A DNA stretch of 64,000 nt, from positions 496,001 through 560,000 of the forward strand of contig JAZGUH010000327.1 of the NCBI GenBank assembly GCA_037893225.1. The letters are read 5' to 3'. The notes beneath the pieces were generated by a model. The model ran no database searches. It was not told where the DNA came from and saw only the letters and a program-made list of their open reading frames with translations. Made by a program: the position numbers and the translations under genes. The stretch is from Hippasteria phrygiana. Taxonomy: Eukaryota; Echinodermata; Asteroidea; Valvatida; Goniasteridae. This document shows positions 31,747-42,093 of the stretch, in pieces (the stretch's first letter is position 1; every line of letters starts with the position of its first letter).

Positions 31747-32033
31747 AATTATTATTTATTATTTAATTCTTTCTGGTAATGTAACCAAGGATTCCTCAAA
31801 AGCGCATATCGCACTGTAGTCCGAAGGCCAGAAGAAACCTGTAGGAAGACGATGAAGAAATGTTCAGTTTTAGAGTTGGGAGGAAAACCCCAGAATGATA
31901 TTCAGGGGAAAACCAACAGAGTCGGGCAGGGATGAAAACCCAATCCACATGTCGGCCCTGGTGGGATTCCGAACCCGGGTCACAGCGGTGGAAGGCCAGG
32001 AAAGTACCACAAGGCCAACCTGACTCGCTGTAG
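31747..32033 (-). mobile_element. tRNA-derived SINE
   Basis: Read on the minus strand: GGTTGGCCTTGTGGTACTTT (A-box region), then ACCCGGGTTCGGAATCCCAC (B box), then a body with CCCTGCCCGACTCTGTTGG and GGGGTTTTCCTCCCAACTC, ending near 31747 in an AATAAATAAT-type tail. This is the layout of a pol III SINE with a tRNA head, unlike the SINE family at 25.1 and 55.8 kb. Confidence 0.6.
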
Positions 32034-32079
32034 TCTTGGTCGTGTTGACAAAGCCCAAAAAATTAAGCTATATTTTGAT

Positions 32080-32484
32080 TTATAACACCTCATCCACAGA
32101 TTCCGTGTCTTGATTGGCCGAGAGCGAGTCACATGGCATTTTCTATTTTTGCTATCTTCCTGTGCACGGCCAAAAGTACTGTACCATTAGCAACCAAAGT
32201 ACATGTACTATACCATTAGCAACCAAAGTACTATACCCATGACGCGGTATTTGTGTGCAGATGCATGCGGGTGTGCGCGCTGAGCGTTGCACGTAACGCG
32301 TATTATTCCAAAGTGCCAGCACTACAGAGCTGGGTTCAAACATTTCGTAAAGGGGTGGTTTTGAAAAGAGCAAATACATTTTCCACTAATTTTGTATTGA
32401 AATAGAAGTCCATTTTAACTGTATTTAGATTTAAATAATGTTAAAATTTTTAAATCAAGCAGAATCTGTTGTGAGGTGTTATAA
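32080..32484. mobile_element. TIR element, TTATAACACCTCATCCACAG ends
   Basis: TTATAACACCTCATCCACAG and its mirror TGTTGTGAGGTGTTATAA define a 405-bp element. Inside is a direct duplication of ACCATTAGCAACCAAAGTAC. The tip TTATA-CACCT resembles the Crypton-fragment-bearing family. Confidence 0.6.
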
Positions 32485-32486
32485 AA

Positions 32487-32633
32487 CAAATATTTACTGC
32501 TTTATCTCGTGGTGTGGTAAAACTAGCTTCCCTTAGTGATCCATGGAGCATTCTATTTTATAAAATAGAATGCTCCTTGGAATACCTCGGGAGGCTAGTT
32601 TTACTACACCACTTGAAGCAGTAAATATTTGTA
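32487..32633. repeat. Near-perfect hairpin abutting the previous element
   Basis: Outer arms AAATATTTACTGCTT / GAAGCAGTAAATATTT, middle arms TAAAACTAGC / GCTAGTTTTA and a perfect 32-bp palindromic core at 32545-32576. The arms are complementary almost throughout. Confidence 0.75.
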
Positions 32634-33689
32634 TACTAGTACATTGTACAAAATGTAGGCCTACATCTAGTGACATTTTATGCCTACAGAAAGGATTGTT
32701 GACAAGACAGGTCCTGCTCATCTGTACATCACTGAACACTGTGACCTTTGAATGAAGGAGAAAGTTCTAATGTTTGAAGCACACGTGTACCAGACTGCAA
32801 AAAGTAAAGATACAAACTAAACTGGGAAAAAAAACGGGTTTTTTTTCGGATGAATTTGCCTTTAATTTCTCCACTACTGATATTTTCTTAATTGAGTTAT
32901 TCATGATATAGCGTTTCACCAATACATGTAGGTTGCACTAGAGTGGCCATTTTCAAATTTCATGGTCAAGAAATCGCCCATACCGCCTCATTTGTTCAAG
33001 GATGTTTATCAGGATGTTTCAGTGTGTACCAGTAATATTATTTGAAAAGCATTCAGAAGCCTTTGCTACTTAGCAATTGTTTAAGCCATAGAAAATTGTC
33101 CAACAACTTTTAATTTGTTTAGTACATTGTATCAACGAAACGTCAAAGTGCCAACTTTTTTGCCGAGTGCAGAATTACACATCACGTTTGAAATGATGGC
33201 AACTTGCGATGATTGATTCGATGAGGCAAATCCTTGGTTGTGCCCTGTATTGTGAGTTGCCCAAATTCTTTCGATTTTGGTGTAAAAGTTTCACACCTAA
33301 TTCCCACCCATTTTTCAGCCACACAATGCAGGTCAAGTTTGTGTTATTGCTCTACTTTTGGCAATAAATGTCAATGTGCAGTATTTACAGCTAAACTTAA
33401 TTAAAATAAAATTATTTTGCTCTCTTATAACTAATTAATTGGTTATAGTGCACCGTTTTTAAAAAAAGTTTCAGCATTGTATGTTTAGTCTATTGCAGAT
33501 AGCTGTTTGAGGTACATGTATTTTCCAGACACATTGTGTCAATTTCTGAATTTAACTCATACAGTAATCTCACATTCACAACTAAAGTGTTCATACCTGT
33601 ATGCATATCAAATACTATAGATGTCAATTTCAAGGACAAAATGTCAGGTACCCATTAAAAAGTAAGATATACATTTACATGTACATGTA
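32634..33689 (+). other. Intron sequence, no gene seen
   Basis: About 1 kb of A/T-rich DNA with no recognisable ends, frames or RNA genes. Confidence 0.45.
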
Positions 33690-35580
33690 CCGTAATTTCC
33701 GGAATATAGGCCGCGGCTTATACGTTGATTCTCACGCTGAAAAATGTCCTTGCGGCTTATCTCCGGGCGGCTTATATGGCAACGTTTGAAGAATAAAATC
33801 AGTCACACAAGGTTCGAAATTCACGACGGCCACTGCTGTCGATGCCCTAAGGCTTAGTTGCCGTGATGCCCCTTGTAAAAATGCACTATTCACGGCCAGT
33901 TGTGCTGTGCTCCATTAATACTTTGGCCGTTGTGCCCTTCTTGCCGAACCAAGCCCTCAAATTGCTCAATTTTTTTAGTACCAAACCGTTGCCGGATCCT
34001 ACAAAACGGCGCTTTTCGATCGCGCTGGTAATTGCCCGTGCGCGTGATGAGCGAACGCGCTAGAGCCCGCACGGCACGTGCGCCCCATGTAAAAACCTTC
34101 ACAAAACCTTGATTCCCCAAGCAGACTGGTTCCCGTCCGTGCATTATTTTTCTTCTTTCTCACTGGGGCGGGAACCAGTCACAGCCTAAAAAACAAGCTC
34201 TGAATCCGCGGCCGAATCCGCGGCTAGCTTTAGCCAGGTAGCTCTTACTACAGTAACCCGAACCCCCCAAAGCCGGCTAAGCCATGTGTGCGGTTTAGCG
34301 ATGGTCCAGAGGGAGTAGCGTTGCCTGTTCAACTTAACACAACAAACTCCCACGTGCAAACGATCGTGCATAGTGTGCATGTGTGCTGCGATGACTCGGA
34401 CACGTGGAAACCGAAGCGTTTTCTGTTTGCGATTTATTCGACAATTGTGCCTTGCATCGCTTAATTAATTAAAACGTTCCAGACAAATTGAACTCGACAA
34501 GTCGGCTATTAAGTGCAAGAATGACATGAATCATGATATAACTCATTTCTGCCCCACGGAACCAAACTCATTTTTACTGGGTGACTTGGAAAAGGAGATC
34601 GACAACGTTGACGCTTTTTCCGCCAGCGATATAGCGCACCGTGATTTCCCGCATGGCCCGTGCGGGGCGTGAACGCAACGTGGCCGGTGAAGATGGCGGC
34701 AACGCATCGCACGGTAAAACCACTCATGCCGTCGCGCAGCATGCCCGGCACGGGCCGTGTTTCCTCCATGACTATACAACTTAAAAGTTCAGGCAGTGAT
34801 GGAAATAAGATGCCGTTTACGTTCGCTCTGCTCACTTCTTGGAAATAAAGGAAACCAATCTAGAGGGACCGAATAGACTTGCAAATGTACCATAAGTACC
34901 GTTCACACCTCACAAATCGTGTGGTGCGTCTGTTCGTTTTTGTCTGTTTTATCGTTGTGTAATCCGTGTTGTTTATTATTTCACTGGTCAATTGGTGACT
35001 GTTGAGCTCAGATTAGTGGTTAAAGTTGTCATTGTCCTTTTTATTCCCCCGCCCCGTCAAAAAAAAAAGAACTGCCGCGCGGCCCACCCAGCCAGGACGC
35101 TCATCATCCAGCCCGTCAAAATTGGTAATTTCGAGAACTTATGAAAGTTTATTGGGCTCCGTGCGCGTCGAATGAGGGCGCTGTCCACAGATACTCGTAT
35201 ACCACCAGTGGGATTGCTTTGTCTGTTTGCCGACTCTCGATAATTGCGTTTTCAATAAGAATATCATAGCGGGAACCAGACACTTAAATTGAAGTCGGGT
35301 AAGATGACGTCGATATTGAACCCAAACTCGCCTTTTCTTTCCGCCTATCTCGTTCTTGCGCTGCTTACACTTTAGCATGTTTAGGATTGCATGTGATTTC
35401 GATAGTGGAACCATTTTACATACGAGCGCTATGCAGCACGATGACTTTTGTGGTCGGTCGTCAGCGCCGCGGTGCGGTTTATACGCCGGTGCGGCTAATA
35501 CGCCAACTTTAAATCTTAATTTGTAGATTTTTGCGTGCTGCGGCTTATACTCCGCGGGGCCTATATTCCGGAAATTACGG
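33690..35580. mobile_element. CCGTAATTTCCGGAATATAG element, copy 2 with 1-kb internal segment
   Basis: CCGTAATTTCCGGAATATAG is mirrored at 35561-35580 with TA on both sides (33688-33689, 35581-35582). Subterminal GCGGCTTATA repeats match copy 1 in reverse orientation. Between AAAATCAGTCAC and GGAAATAAAGGAAACC copy 1 has about 22 bp, whereas this copy has about 1 kb (33811-34840), so one gained or the other lost that block. Confidence 0.7.
34124..34180. mobile_element. 57-bp MITE, GACTGGTTCCCG ends
   Basis: GACTGGTTCCCG and CGGGAACCAGTC are mirrored around a short T-rich loop. It shares ends with the 79-bp MITE at 14400-14478. Confidence 0.6.
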
Positions 35581-35841
35581 TATGTACATGTCAGTATCAA
35601 TCATCTCAGACTGTATAGACTGTTAATAGTAAAGCAGTGAGTCAATCCCAAGTCATCTGGCAGGGGAAGTAAAACCAGTGAAAACAATGACACACATGAC
35701 AGGACTGATGAGCTCAGGATTCTCTAGGAGGAGTTTTTGCAGCGTGACCTCTGCAGCCCACTCCACGGTTAATTCATCTCGCTATCGTCATCCTACTGCC
35801 CTCGCGATATTTTTTAATTGTTGACTGCCAATTTCACAGTT

Positions 35842-35973
35842 TTAACTACCCCAAGCCTTGCAAACTCCAACAGCAGGTTTTGTCAAGTTTTGATGGGTTC
35901 AGCCTTGGCACCATTACTTTACATAGAGCTATGATGCCCCAATTTGTCTAAGTACAAAGAATGTGCCATAGGT
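35842..35973. mobile_element. Left half of a TTAACCCTAATTACCCC-family MITE
   Basis: TACCCCAAGCCTTGCAAACT through AAGAATGTGCCATAGGTAC matches the left 60% of the complete element at 37942-38160. It stops exactly where LINE sequence begins, so a LINE insertion appears to have cut it. Confidence 0.65.
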
Positions 35974-37326
35974 ACATAGAGACTGCTCTTCTAAGAGTTA
36001 AGAACGATATTCTCCGGGCAGTTGACGATAAGCGTGGTGTGTTCCTTGTTCTCCTTGATCTCTCTGCAGCATTCGACACTATAGACTATGATGTTTTATT
36101 CCACCGCCTTCAGTCCATCGGTGTTACTGGTCCAGCCCTGCAATGGATTAGATCATATATATGTCATCGAACACAGACTGTGAACATCAATGGATCTTTA
36201 TCATCTCCCATCTCACTTTCTTCTGGCGTCCCTCAAGGATCAGTATTAGGTCCCTTATTCTTCACAATATACTCCGAGCCTATTGCCGCTATTGTACGGA
36301 GGCATCAACTTCAAGTTCATTGCTATGCAGACGACACACAGATATATGGATCGTTTCATCTAGGAAACCAAGACGACGAACATTCCGTGAGACAGCGTAT
36401 TGAACAATGTGTTTGTGATCTTAAGCAATGGATGACCAGGAATAAATTAATATTTAACGACGACAAGACCGAACTTCTAATTATCACTTCCAAACGTAGC
36501 CAGGATAAAATCAGATGCAACCAGATGCAATTTGGGACTTCTAATATTCAACGTTCTACGACTGCACGTAATCTTGGCATCATGTTTGACAGCACGATGT
36601 CAATGGAATCGCATGTCAAGAAAGTTTGCCAAACGTCATACTACCATATTAGAAACATCAACAGCATCCGCCGAATCCTGACTGATGAGTCGGCTGCCAT
36701 CCTTATCCATGCTCTCGTGACATCAAGGTTGGATAATGGCAACTCACTTCTGTTTGGAATCACCAACACTCTCATGTGCAAACTTCAACATGTTCAAAAC
36801 ACTGCGGCTCGTGTCTTATCCCGAACACAGAAATTTGACCACATTACTCCAGTCCTGAGAAATCTTCACTGGCTTCCAGTCAAACAGAGGGTTGCCTTCA
36901 AAATAATCCTACTTACCTGGAAAGCCCTCAATGACAGCGCACCAACATATCTGCAGGATCTCTTCACCCAGTATTCCCCTAATCGCCACCTAAGGTCATC
37001 TGACAAACATCTTCTTGTGACACCAAGAACTAGAACATCGTATGGGGACTATGCCTTCTCAGTTACGGCGCCCACTCTATGGAACTCTTTGCCTCAGGAA
37101 ATTTGTAGCTGTCAATCTTTACATACCTTCAAATGCCTTCTTAAAACATTCCTGTTTAACTCAACTTATAATTAGCTTGCTGGTTTTGTTTCAAGTATAC
37201 ATACATGTACATGTATGTTTAATTATTTGTAGAGTTCTGGACAGTTTCTTTTCTTCAAGCGCCTCGGAATATGTCTACATAGATAGATGGCGCTTTACAA
37301 ATGCTTGTATTATTATTATTATTATA
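35974..37326 (+). mobile_element. 5'-truncated CR1/L2-like LINE
   Basis: Sequence begins inside the reverse transcriptase gene and ends with GGCGCTTTACAAATG and a (TTA)n tail at 37305-37326. 5' truncation and a microsatellite tail are marks of target-primed reverse transcription. It is inserted in the sense orientation of the host gene. Confidence 0.75.
35976..37175 (+). CDS. CR1/L2-like reverse transcriptase fragment
   Basis: An open frame of about 400 codons with no internal stop. Motifs: FLVLLDLSAAFDTIDYDVLF (catalytic Asp), SGVPQGSVLGPLFF, VHCYADDTQIYG (YADD), then the thumb with ARNLGIMFDSTMSM and the conserved C-terminal block HWLPVKQRVAFKI, ending KTFLFNSTYN and TAA. The apparent Met at 35961 comes from the interrupted MITE, not from the LINE. 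No endonuclease or ORF1 remains, so the copy cannot move on its own. The intact frame suggests a recent insertion. Confidence 0.85.
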   Translation: METALLRVKNDILRAVDDKRGVFLVLLDLSAAFDTIDYDVLFHRLQSIGVTGPALQWIRSYICHRTQTVNINGSLSSPISLSSGVPQGSVLGPLFFTIYSEPIAAIVRRHQLQVHCYADDTQIYGSFHLGNQDDEHSVRQRIEQCVCDLKQWMTRNKLIFNDDKTELLIITSKRSQDKIRCNQMQFGTSNIQRSTTARNLGIMFDSTMSMESHVKKVCQTSYYHIRNINSIRRILTDESAAILIHALVTSRLDNGNSLLFGITNTLMCKLQHVQNTAARVLSRTQKFDHITPVLRNLHWLPVKQRVAFKIILLTWKALNDSAPTYLQDLFTQYSPNRHLRSSDKHLLVTPRTRTSYGDYAFSVTAPTLWNSLPQEICSCQSLHTFKCLLKTFLFNSTYN

Positions 37327-37378
37327 TAAATAGTCCAGCAAGAATTGACATGAAAAATGCCCAACCCTGACATTTTAG

Positions 37379-37598
37379 TTAACCCCTTGCGTACGGAAGA
37401 CGCCAAATGGCGCAAAAAAACAGTGCCACCAGGCGGGATGACCGGCATTTGCCGCTATTTGTGCAGTTTCAATCCATTGTTGGATTATTGTGTATGTTAC
37501 GCTTGACTGCACAAGCACATTGTGGGCGTTTCGCTTGGCTGCAAAGGCCGGCGCGACACCCCGGCGCCTCCTGTAAATCACGGTTCTCAAGGGGTTAA
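37379..37598. mobile_element. TTAACCCCTTG MITE, copy 6
   Basis: TTAACCCCTTGCGTACGG to TTCTCAAGGGGTTAA, 220 bp, nearly the same as copy 1 and in the same internal orientation. Confidence 0.75.
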
Positions 37599-37689
37599 CA
37601 ACAGAATTTCTACTCAGAAACCTTTAAATGGTTGCCCTGAACACACACACAAAATTAAACCCATTTTTTTACTTGGGGAAATGTGATTT

Positions 37690-37938
37690 TTAAACTTATA
37701 TTGTACATGATTGGTCATTAAGAAATGGGCGGATTTGGGGGTTTATACTATTTTATAGGAAATTATACGATATTTCCTATAAAATAGTATAAACCCCCAA
37801 CGATATAAATTCCACTTTTCTTGACAGCACACCTGGTGCCATCATTTTTTAGACTACTATTAAATTACAGTCTGGTATTAAGGTATTCCGTAATAATTAA
37901 GTGAACAAAAATTGGAGGATTACCAATCATGTACAAAA
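37690..37938. mobile_element. MITE-A family copy with a 27-bp perfect hairpin
   Basis: Ends GTACATGATTGGTCATT and ATTACCAATCATGTAC are mirrored. Inside, 37737-37763 and 37772-37798 (GGGGGTTTATACTATTTTAT and onward) are perfectly complementary. Shares CAGCACACCTGGTGCCATCA with the other MITE-A copies but lacks the TAGTCTGGTTCCCTGACC module. Confidence 0.65.
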
Positions 37939-37941
37939 CAT

Positions 37942-38160
37942 TTAACCCTAATTACCCCAAGCCTTGCAAACTCCAACAGCAGGTTTTGTCAAGTTTTGAT
38001 GGGTTCAGTACTGCAGGGCCTTGGCACCATTACTTTACATGGAGCTATGATGCCCCAATTTGTCAAGTCTAAAGAATGTGCCATAGGTACACTGCAGAGT
38101 GTTGGATTTTGACAGGTTGAGGAAGCCTCCTGGTACAAATGCCTAGGGGGTAAGGGTTAA
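37942..38160. mobile_element. TTAACCCTAATTACCCC MITE, complete copy
   Basis: TTAACCCTAATTACCCC to GGGGGTAAGGGTTAA, 219 bp. Fragments lie at 35842-35973 (left part) and 39180-39240 (right part); a diverged relative lies near 43190-43350 (CACCATTACTTTGCATGG). Confidence 0.65.
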
Positions 38161-39179
38161 GCTCTCAAAAATGCTGATTTCTGCATGTGAATGTGCTATT
38201 ACCCAATTACTGATCCCCCAAATTGGAACAATGATTAGCCAATACAGGCTTATATCATAAGTTGGTCACGTAAAACCAATGTAGCTAAGTTGTTACTTTT
38301 TTTAATCGATCACAGACTCAGTTATTGCCATATTTTAACCGAACTGATTTTATTAACCAGATTGATAATATTTTGCAGCCAGATAAAATACATGTACATG
38401 TAACTTCCCGACAAAATTTGTCTTTAGTTGTCTGATTTTAGGGTTTTATGCGATTTTTTTTTTTTTTTTTAATTTATTTTTTATTTCTATTTTATTTTAT
38501 ATTTTTGTTATTTTGTTACATTAAATTTATTTTATTATTTTTAAGTTTACATTTCTGCAAAAAAATTACCAAATTACCCTCAATACAGCTAATTCCATAA
38601 AGTTTTACACCAATTTTTTGCTGCTGCTGTGCATTTCTTTCTCTCCCAATGTTCTAATGGGATGGGGGTTAGATGGGGGAGCACAAGTGGTGGAGGGGGA
38701 AAGACCTCAATGAGGGGGGCATGACACAATTCCCCCGCACCATTACATTTTTCAATATCTATTAGGGTCATCTCTTCCCGAAAATCTTGAGTTTTGAGGG
38801 CAGAAGCCGTTTGGTACCTTGACAATGATTATGCAATGGTGATGACGGCGACGACGACGTCCTTACAATACTCTATTCTCATGATAATTTTGGTCATAAT
38901 CTTCATTAAGTTTTCGCATTTGCCATTTGTATTAATTTAAGTTGAACATTTTACAAGGACCCTTTCCCAATCTTTCAAAGGGTATGATTTAGCTTACATG
39001 TAGGTGTTGGAAATACATAAATTGTGCATCCCTTTTGTTTTTCAATTAATTAACATATTTCCCCAAGGTTGATTTTGGTTGAATTTTTATGGGAGGTAGC
39101 TAGAGTCCCAATAAATACATTGCCACTCAAATTTGCCTGTTAACCAAAATGTCAGGGTCCTCGTTAATTCGTACTAGAC
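38161..39179 (+). other. Intron sequence, no gene seen
   Basis: Includes a T-rich and (TTTTA)n-like tract at about 38454-38545. Nothing coding recognised. Confidence 0.45.
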
Positions 39180-39240
39180 TAATACTGCACAGCGTTGGAT
39201 TTTGACAGGTTGAGGAAGCTTCCTAGGGGGTTAGGGTTAA
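39180..39240. mobile_element. Right fragment of a TTAACCCTAATTACCCC-family MITE
   Basis: GTTGGATTTTGACAGGTTGA and CCTAGGGGGTTAGGGTTAA match the right end of 37942-38160. Confidence 0.55.
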
Positions 39241-39767
39241 TGTAACATTAGTAACATTGAGGGCATTTTTCTCAATTTAAATAAGAGAACGGTATATTCG
39301 CTGGTAATTCCTGAAGAAAACACATTTTTTGGAGAAACAAAAAAAATGCGTCGTTTGGCATCTGATCCCTGCCTGAAATTATGATGTCCAATTATGGCCA
39401 CGCAGTTCTTTTTTCTTTTTCCTTTTATTAAAAAGATGATTATACACTAAACCCAGGTTACTGGTCCTTTTACAGACCATATACAGGGTAAAAAAGAAAC
39501 TACACACACGAAATACTTTACAGTAAAATACACAATACAAATTAATCAAAAAATATATAGAAAAACCCCGTCCCGGCATAAAAGATGACCCTTTAAAAAA
39601 AAACTTAAAAAAAACATTAAAATATACCGGTACAGACAAGCTAAAATAAGAAAGTTAATGGCAAGAGTGTAATTACACATAAATCTCAGGCAGGATAAAA
39701 CATCCAAAATGTACCCAAAAAAGTGATAAGAATAGATCTAGACAATCAGGGACTCTTAACAAAGCAA
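39241..39767 (+). other. Intron sequence, no gene seen
   Basis: A/T-rich, with a T/C-rich stretch near 39407-39430; nothing supportable. Confidence 0.4.
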
Positions 39768-40924
39768 TAACCCTAACCCTCCAGGGTATTTTGGCTAGAA
39801 ACCCTGCCAGACGCATCAGATTGCATACTTTGACCCCGTTCCCACTAGATCCACCAATTGGGGGATCTGATCCACCTTTTGCCAAATTGCCGGATCAGAT
39901 CCCCCAATTGGTGGATCAGATCCTGCAATTGTGTTAGTGGGAACGCTAACCGTTATAAGGTGGATCAGGATCTGATCCACCTTTCTTGATCCACCTAAAG
40001 ACCAGGATACAGATCCCCCAATTGGTGGATCAGATCCTGCAATTGGTGGATCACGATCAAGTGGGAACGCAAAAGGTGGATCTGATCCGGCAATTTGACC
40101 TGTCAACTTCCGGCTGGTGCACGAGTGGCGCGAAAAGTTTGCGGTCTGATGAACAAAGAAATACGTTTAGGCGTGTAGCTCATGTGAAAATTTCCCACGT
40201 GCACGACATGCACAATAAACAACTACTGAACTACGGGCTGTATACAAAATGTGTCACCACGCGCGCGCGATGCAAGCGTGCATGCATCCATTCAGCGTAC
40301 ATGTGTATTCCTTTCGTTCCGTACTGGAAAGTCGTCCGCTTCTGAACCTTTTTCATTCGTGTAATTTTACTTATTTTTCCATCCACAAATAATTCCGTGT
40401 TAGTGTATAGCCTGCAGCGTGTCATAGAACAACAACGACCGTAGCAAAGTTTGAAGAAAATACGTTTTACGATCCGATTCGAGCCAGTACTTATAATACT
40501 ACGATTAAGTTTGGACTGCTCTCTGCATCCATGGGCAAAATCAGACCGAGAAGCATTTGGATTTCTTCCTCCATGTTGAAACTTCGAACATCAAAACATC
40601 GCACATGTATTTGACCCGTCCCAGCATGCAACGCAGCCACACAGCGCGCGCTCAGCAAGCAAGCGCATGCGTAATACCGAACTCAGTGACCTTTCGGACT
40701 CGACACTTCCGTTATAAAAGGTGGATCAAGCATAAGTGGGAACGCGACTTGCGGTTTCGTTGCGGTTAGACAACGGTCACACCAAAATGCCGGATCTTGA
40801 TCCACCTTTTCCCAATTCGAGTGGGAACGCGGTCTTTGTCACATTGACTTGTGTACAGAGTGCAGCAAGGTCAAGCTGTCACCACAGATGCACTGTGCTG
40901 CGTCTGGCAGGGTTATAGGGTTAA
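39768..40924. mobile_element. TTAACCCTAACCCT MITE, split copy
   Basis: The left 65 bp (39768-39832) and right 91 bp (40834-40924) rejoin to match the intact copies at 12514 and 49075. The break lies inside the conserved TACTTTGTCACATTGACTTG. Confidence 0.75.
39833..40833. mobile_element. 1,001-bp element with ACCSCGTTCCCACT ends and 5-bp duplication
   Basis: ACCCCGTTCCCACT at the left and AGTGGGAACGCGGT at the right are inverted, flanked by CTTTG at 39828-39832 and 40834-40838. The left 250 bp and the right end carry many GGATCAGATCC, GATCCACC and CCAATTG motifs, a dense subterminal array. The middle shows no transposase. A 5-bp duplication is unusual among common DNA-transposon superfamilies. 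Confidence 0.75.
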
Positions 40925-40939
40925 TTTGTTAAAATGAGT

Positions 40940-41384
40940 TATAGACCCTACTCTAGAAGTGACATATAACCGGGAAAAAAAATTAGTTAAAGCTTCAATT
41001 GTTGTTCCTGCGTGTCTAGCAAATTCATCTAATCGTTTCACTGCATATTTGATTTGTCTCTTTGTATTTGTATTTGGAGCGTCAGCATTGCTTACAAGTC
41101 CCAATATTTCGTCGTCTGTTAGGAGAACAAACCGCGGCAGTTTGGGTATCTTGGCCGCCATCATGTTGTGTGAATGACAGCGCTGTTGTAGCGCCACCTA
41201 GTGACCGTGAAATTAGAAAAGTTTTTGGTTCTATCAATGCGCGCGCACCATGTGATAGACCCATGTGATAGAACGTATTGGGCGGTGCGGGTTCGCGTCG
41301 TGTGATGGGTCGAATAATTCAATGCACGTGATCGACTCTCCACCAATCGGATGGCGGGGATTTATTCAGGTGTTGTATAAATTG
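40940..41384 (-). mobile_element. TIR element with Crypton-type fragment, copy 2a
   Basis: The intact end ATTTATTCAGGTGTTGTATA lies at the right; the left end is lost. The sequence matches copy 1 (14096-14660) without its 79-bp insert. It abuts copy 2b head to head at 41385, forming a palindrome across the junction. Confidence 0.6.
40984..41164 (-). pseudogene. Crypton/DUF3504-type N-terminal fragment, copy 2a
   Basis: From ATG 41164 on the minus strand: MMAAKIPKLPRF, VLLTDDEILGLVSNADAPNT, KRQIKYAVKRLDEFARHAGT and TIEALTN, after which similarity stops. Compared with copy 1 the codons after KYAVKRL are open here. It carries only the first helices of a DUF3504-like domain and no catalytic residues. 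Confidence 0.6.
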
Positions 41385-41385
41385 T

Positions 41386-41905
41386 ATTATACAACACCTG
41401 AATAAATCCCCGCCATCCGGGACTGAGAAAGGAAAACGGCACGTTGTACACAAAGAAATCCATGCATGCAATCCGCATTTTTAACTTTTCTGGACTAGTA
41501 CAGTTGTAAACTTCCATAAATTGGATATGAAAGTGCATTAATTGGTTACTGAAAGTTCTGAATTTGTGAAACAGCTTTTTAACAATTCTGAACAGTTTGA
41601 TCTTCAACACTTCGGAACGGATATTTTTAGATGACATTCTGCATCTGAAGTGAATAATTCTTCTGAACTTGTTGAAAAACAGTGAACATTTTTAACTTTT
41701 TGAGACTTTTCGAGACAGTAATTAGTTACTGGAAGTTCTGAATTTGTGAAACAGTTTTTTACAATTCTGAACAGTTTTTAACTTGAATAAAATGCATTGA
41801 AAGTGTTCCCCCAGCTATCAGTGTTACTACATGTTTCTTACATTTATGTAAGCACCAGTTTACAAGTTACCAATCAGATGACGAGAATTTATTCAGGCGT
41901 TGTAT
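41386..41905 (+). mobile_element. TIR element with Crypton-type fragment, copy 2b
   Basis: TTATACAACACCTGAATAAA at 41388 and ATTTATTCAGGCGTTGTATA near 41888 are mirrored. Right after the left end the sequence jumps to coding text (GLRKENGTLYTKKSMHAIR at 41420-41476), so the first exon part has been deleted. Confidence 0.6.
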
Positions 41906-41906
41906 A

Positions 41907-42073
41907 AAACAAATAATGAATGTTTCACATTCGTGCGATGGAAAGAATAATTTCATTCGGTGACAGATGGCATGTTCTATTCCACTCGGCTTCGCCTCGT
42001 GGAATAGAACATGCCATCTGTCACCTCATGAAATTATTCTTACCATCACACTCATAAACATTCATTATTTGTA
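41907..42073. mobile_element. Long hairpin, second copy
   Basis: Matches the hairpin at 13933-14094 in inverse (AAATAATGAATGTTTCACAT to CATAAACATTCATTATTTG), centred on GGCTTCGCCTCG. It again touches the GGCGTTGTATAA end of the Crypton-fragment element. Confidence 0.65.
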
Positions 42074-42093
42074 TACTGTACATACTGTACTTT

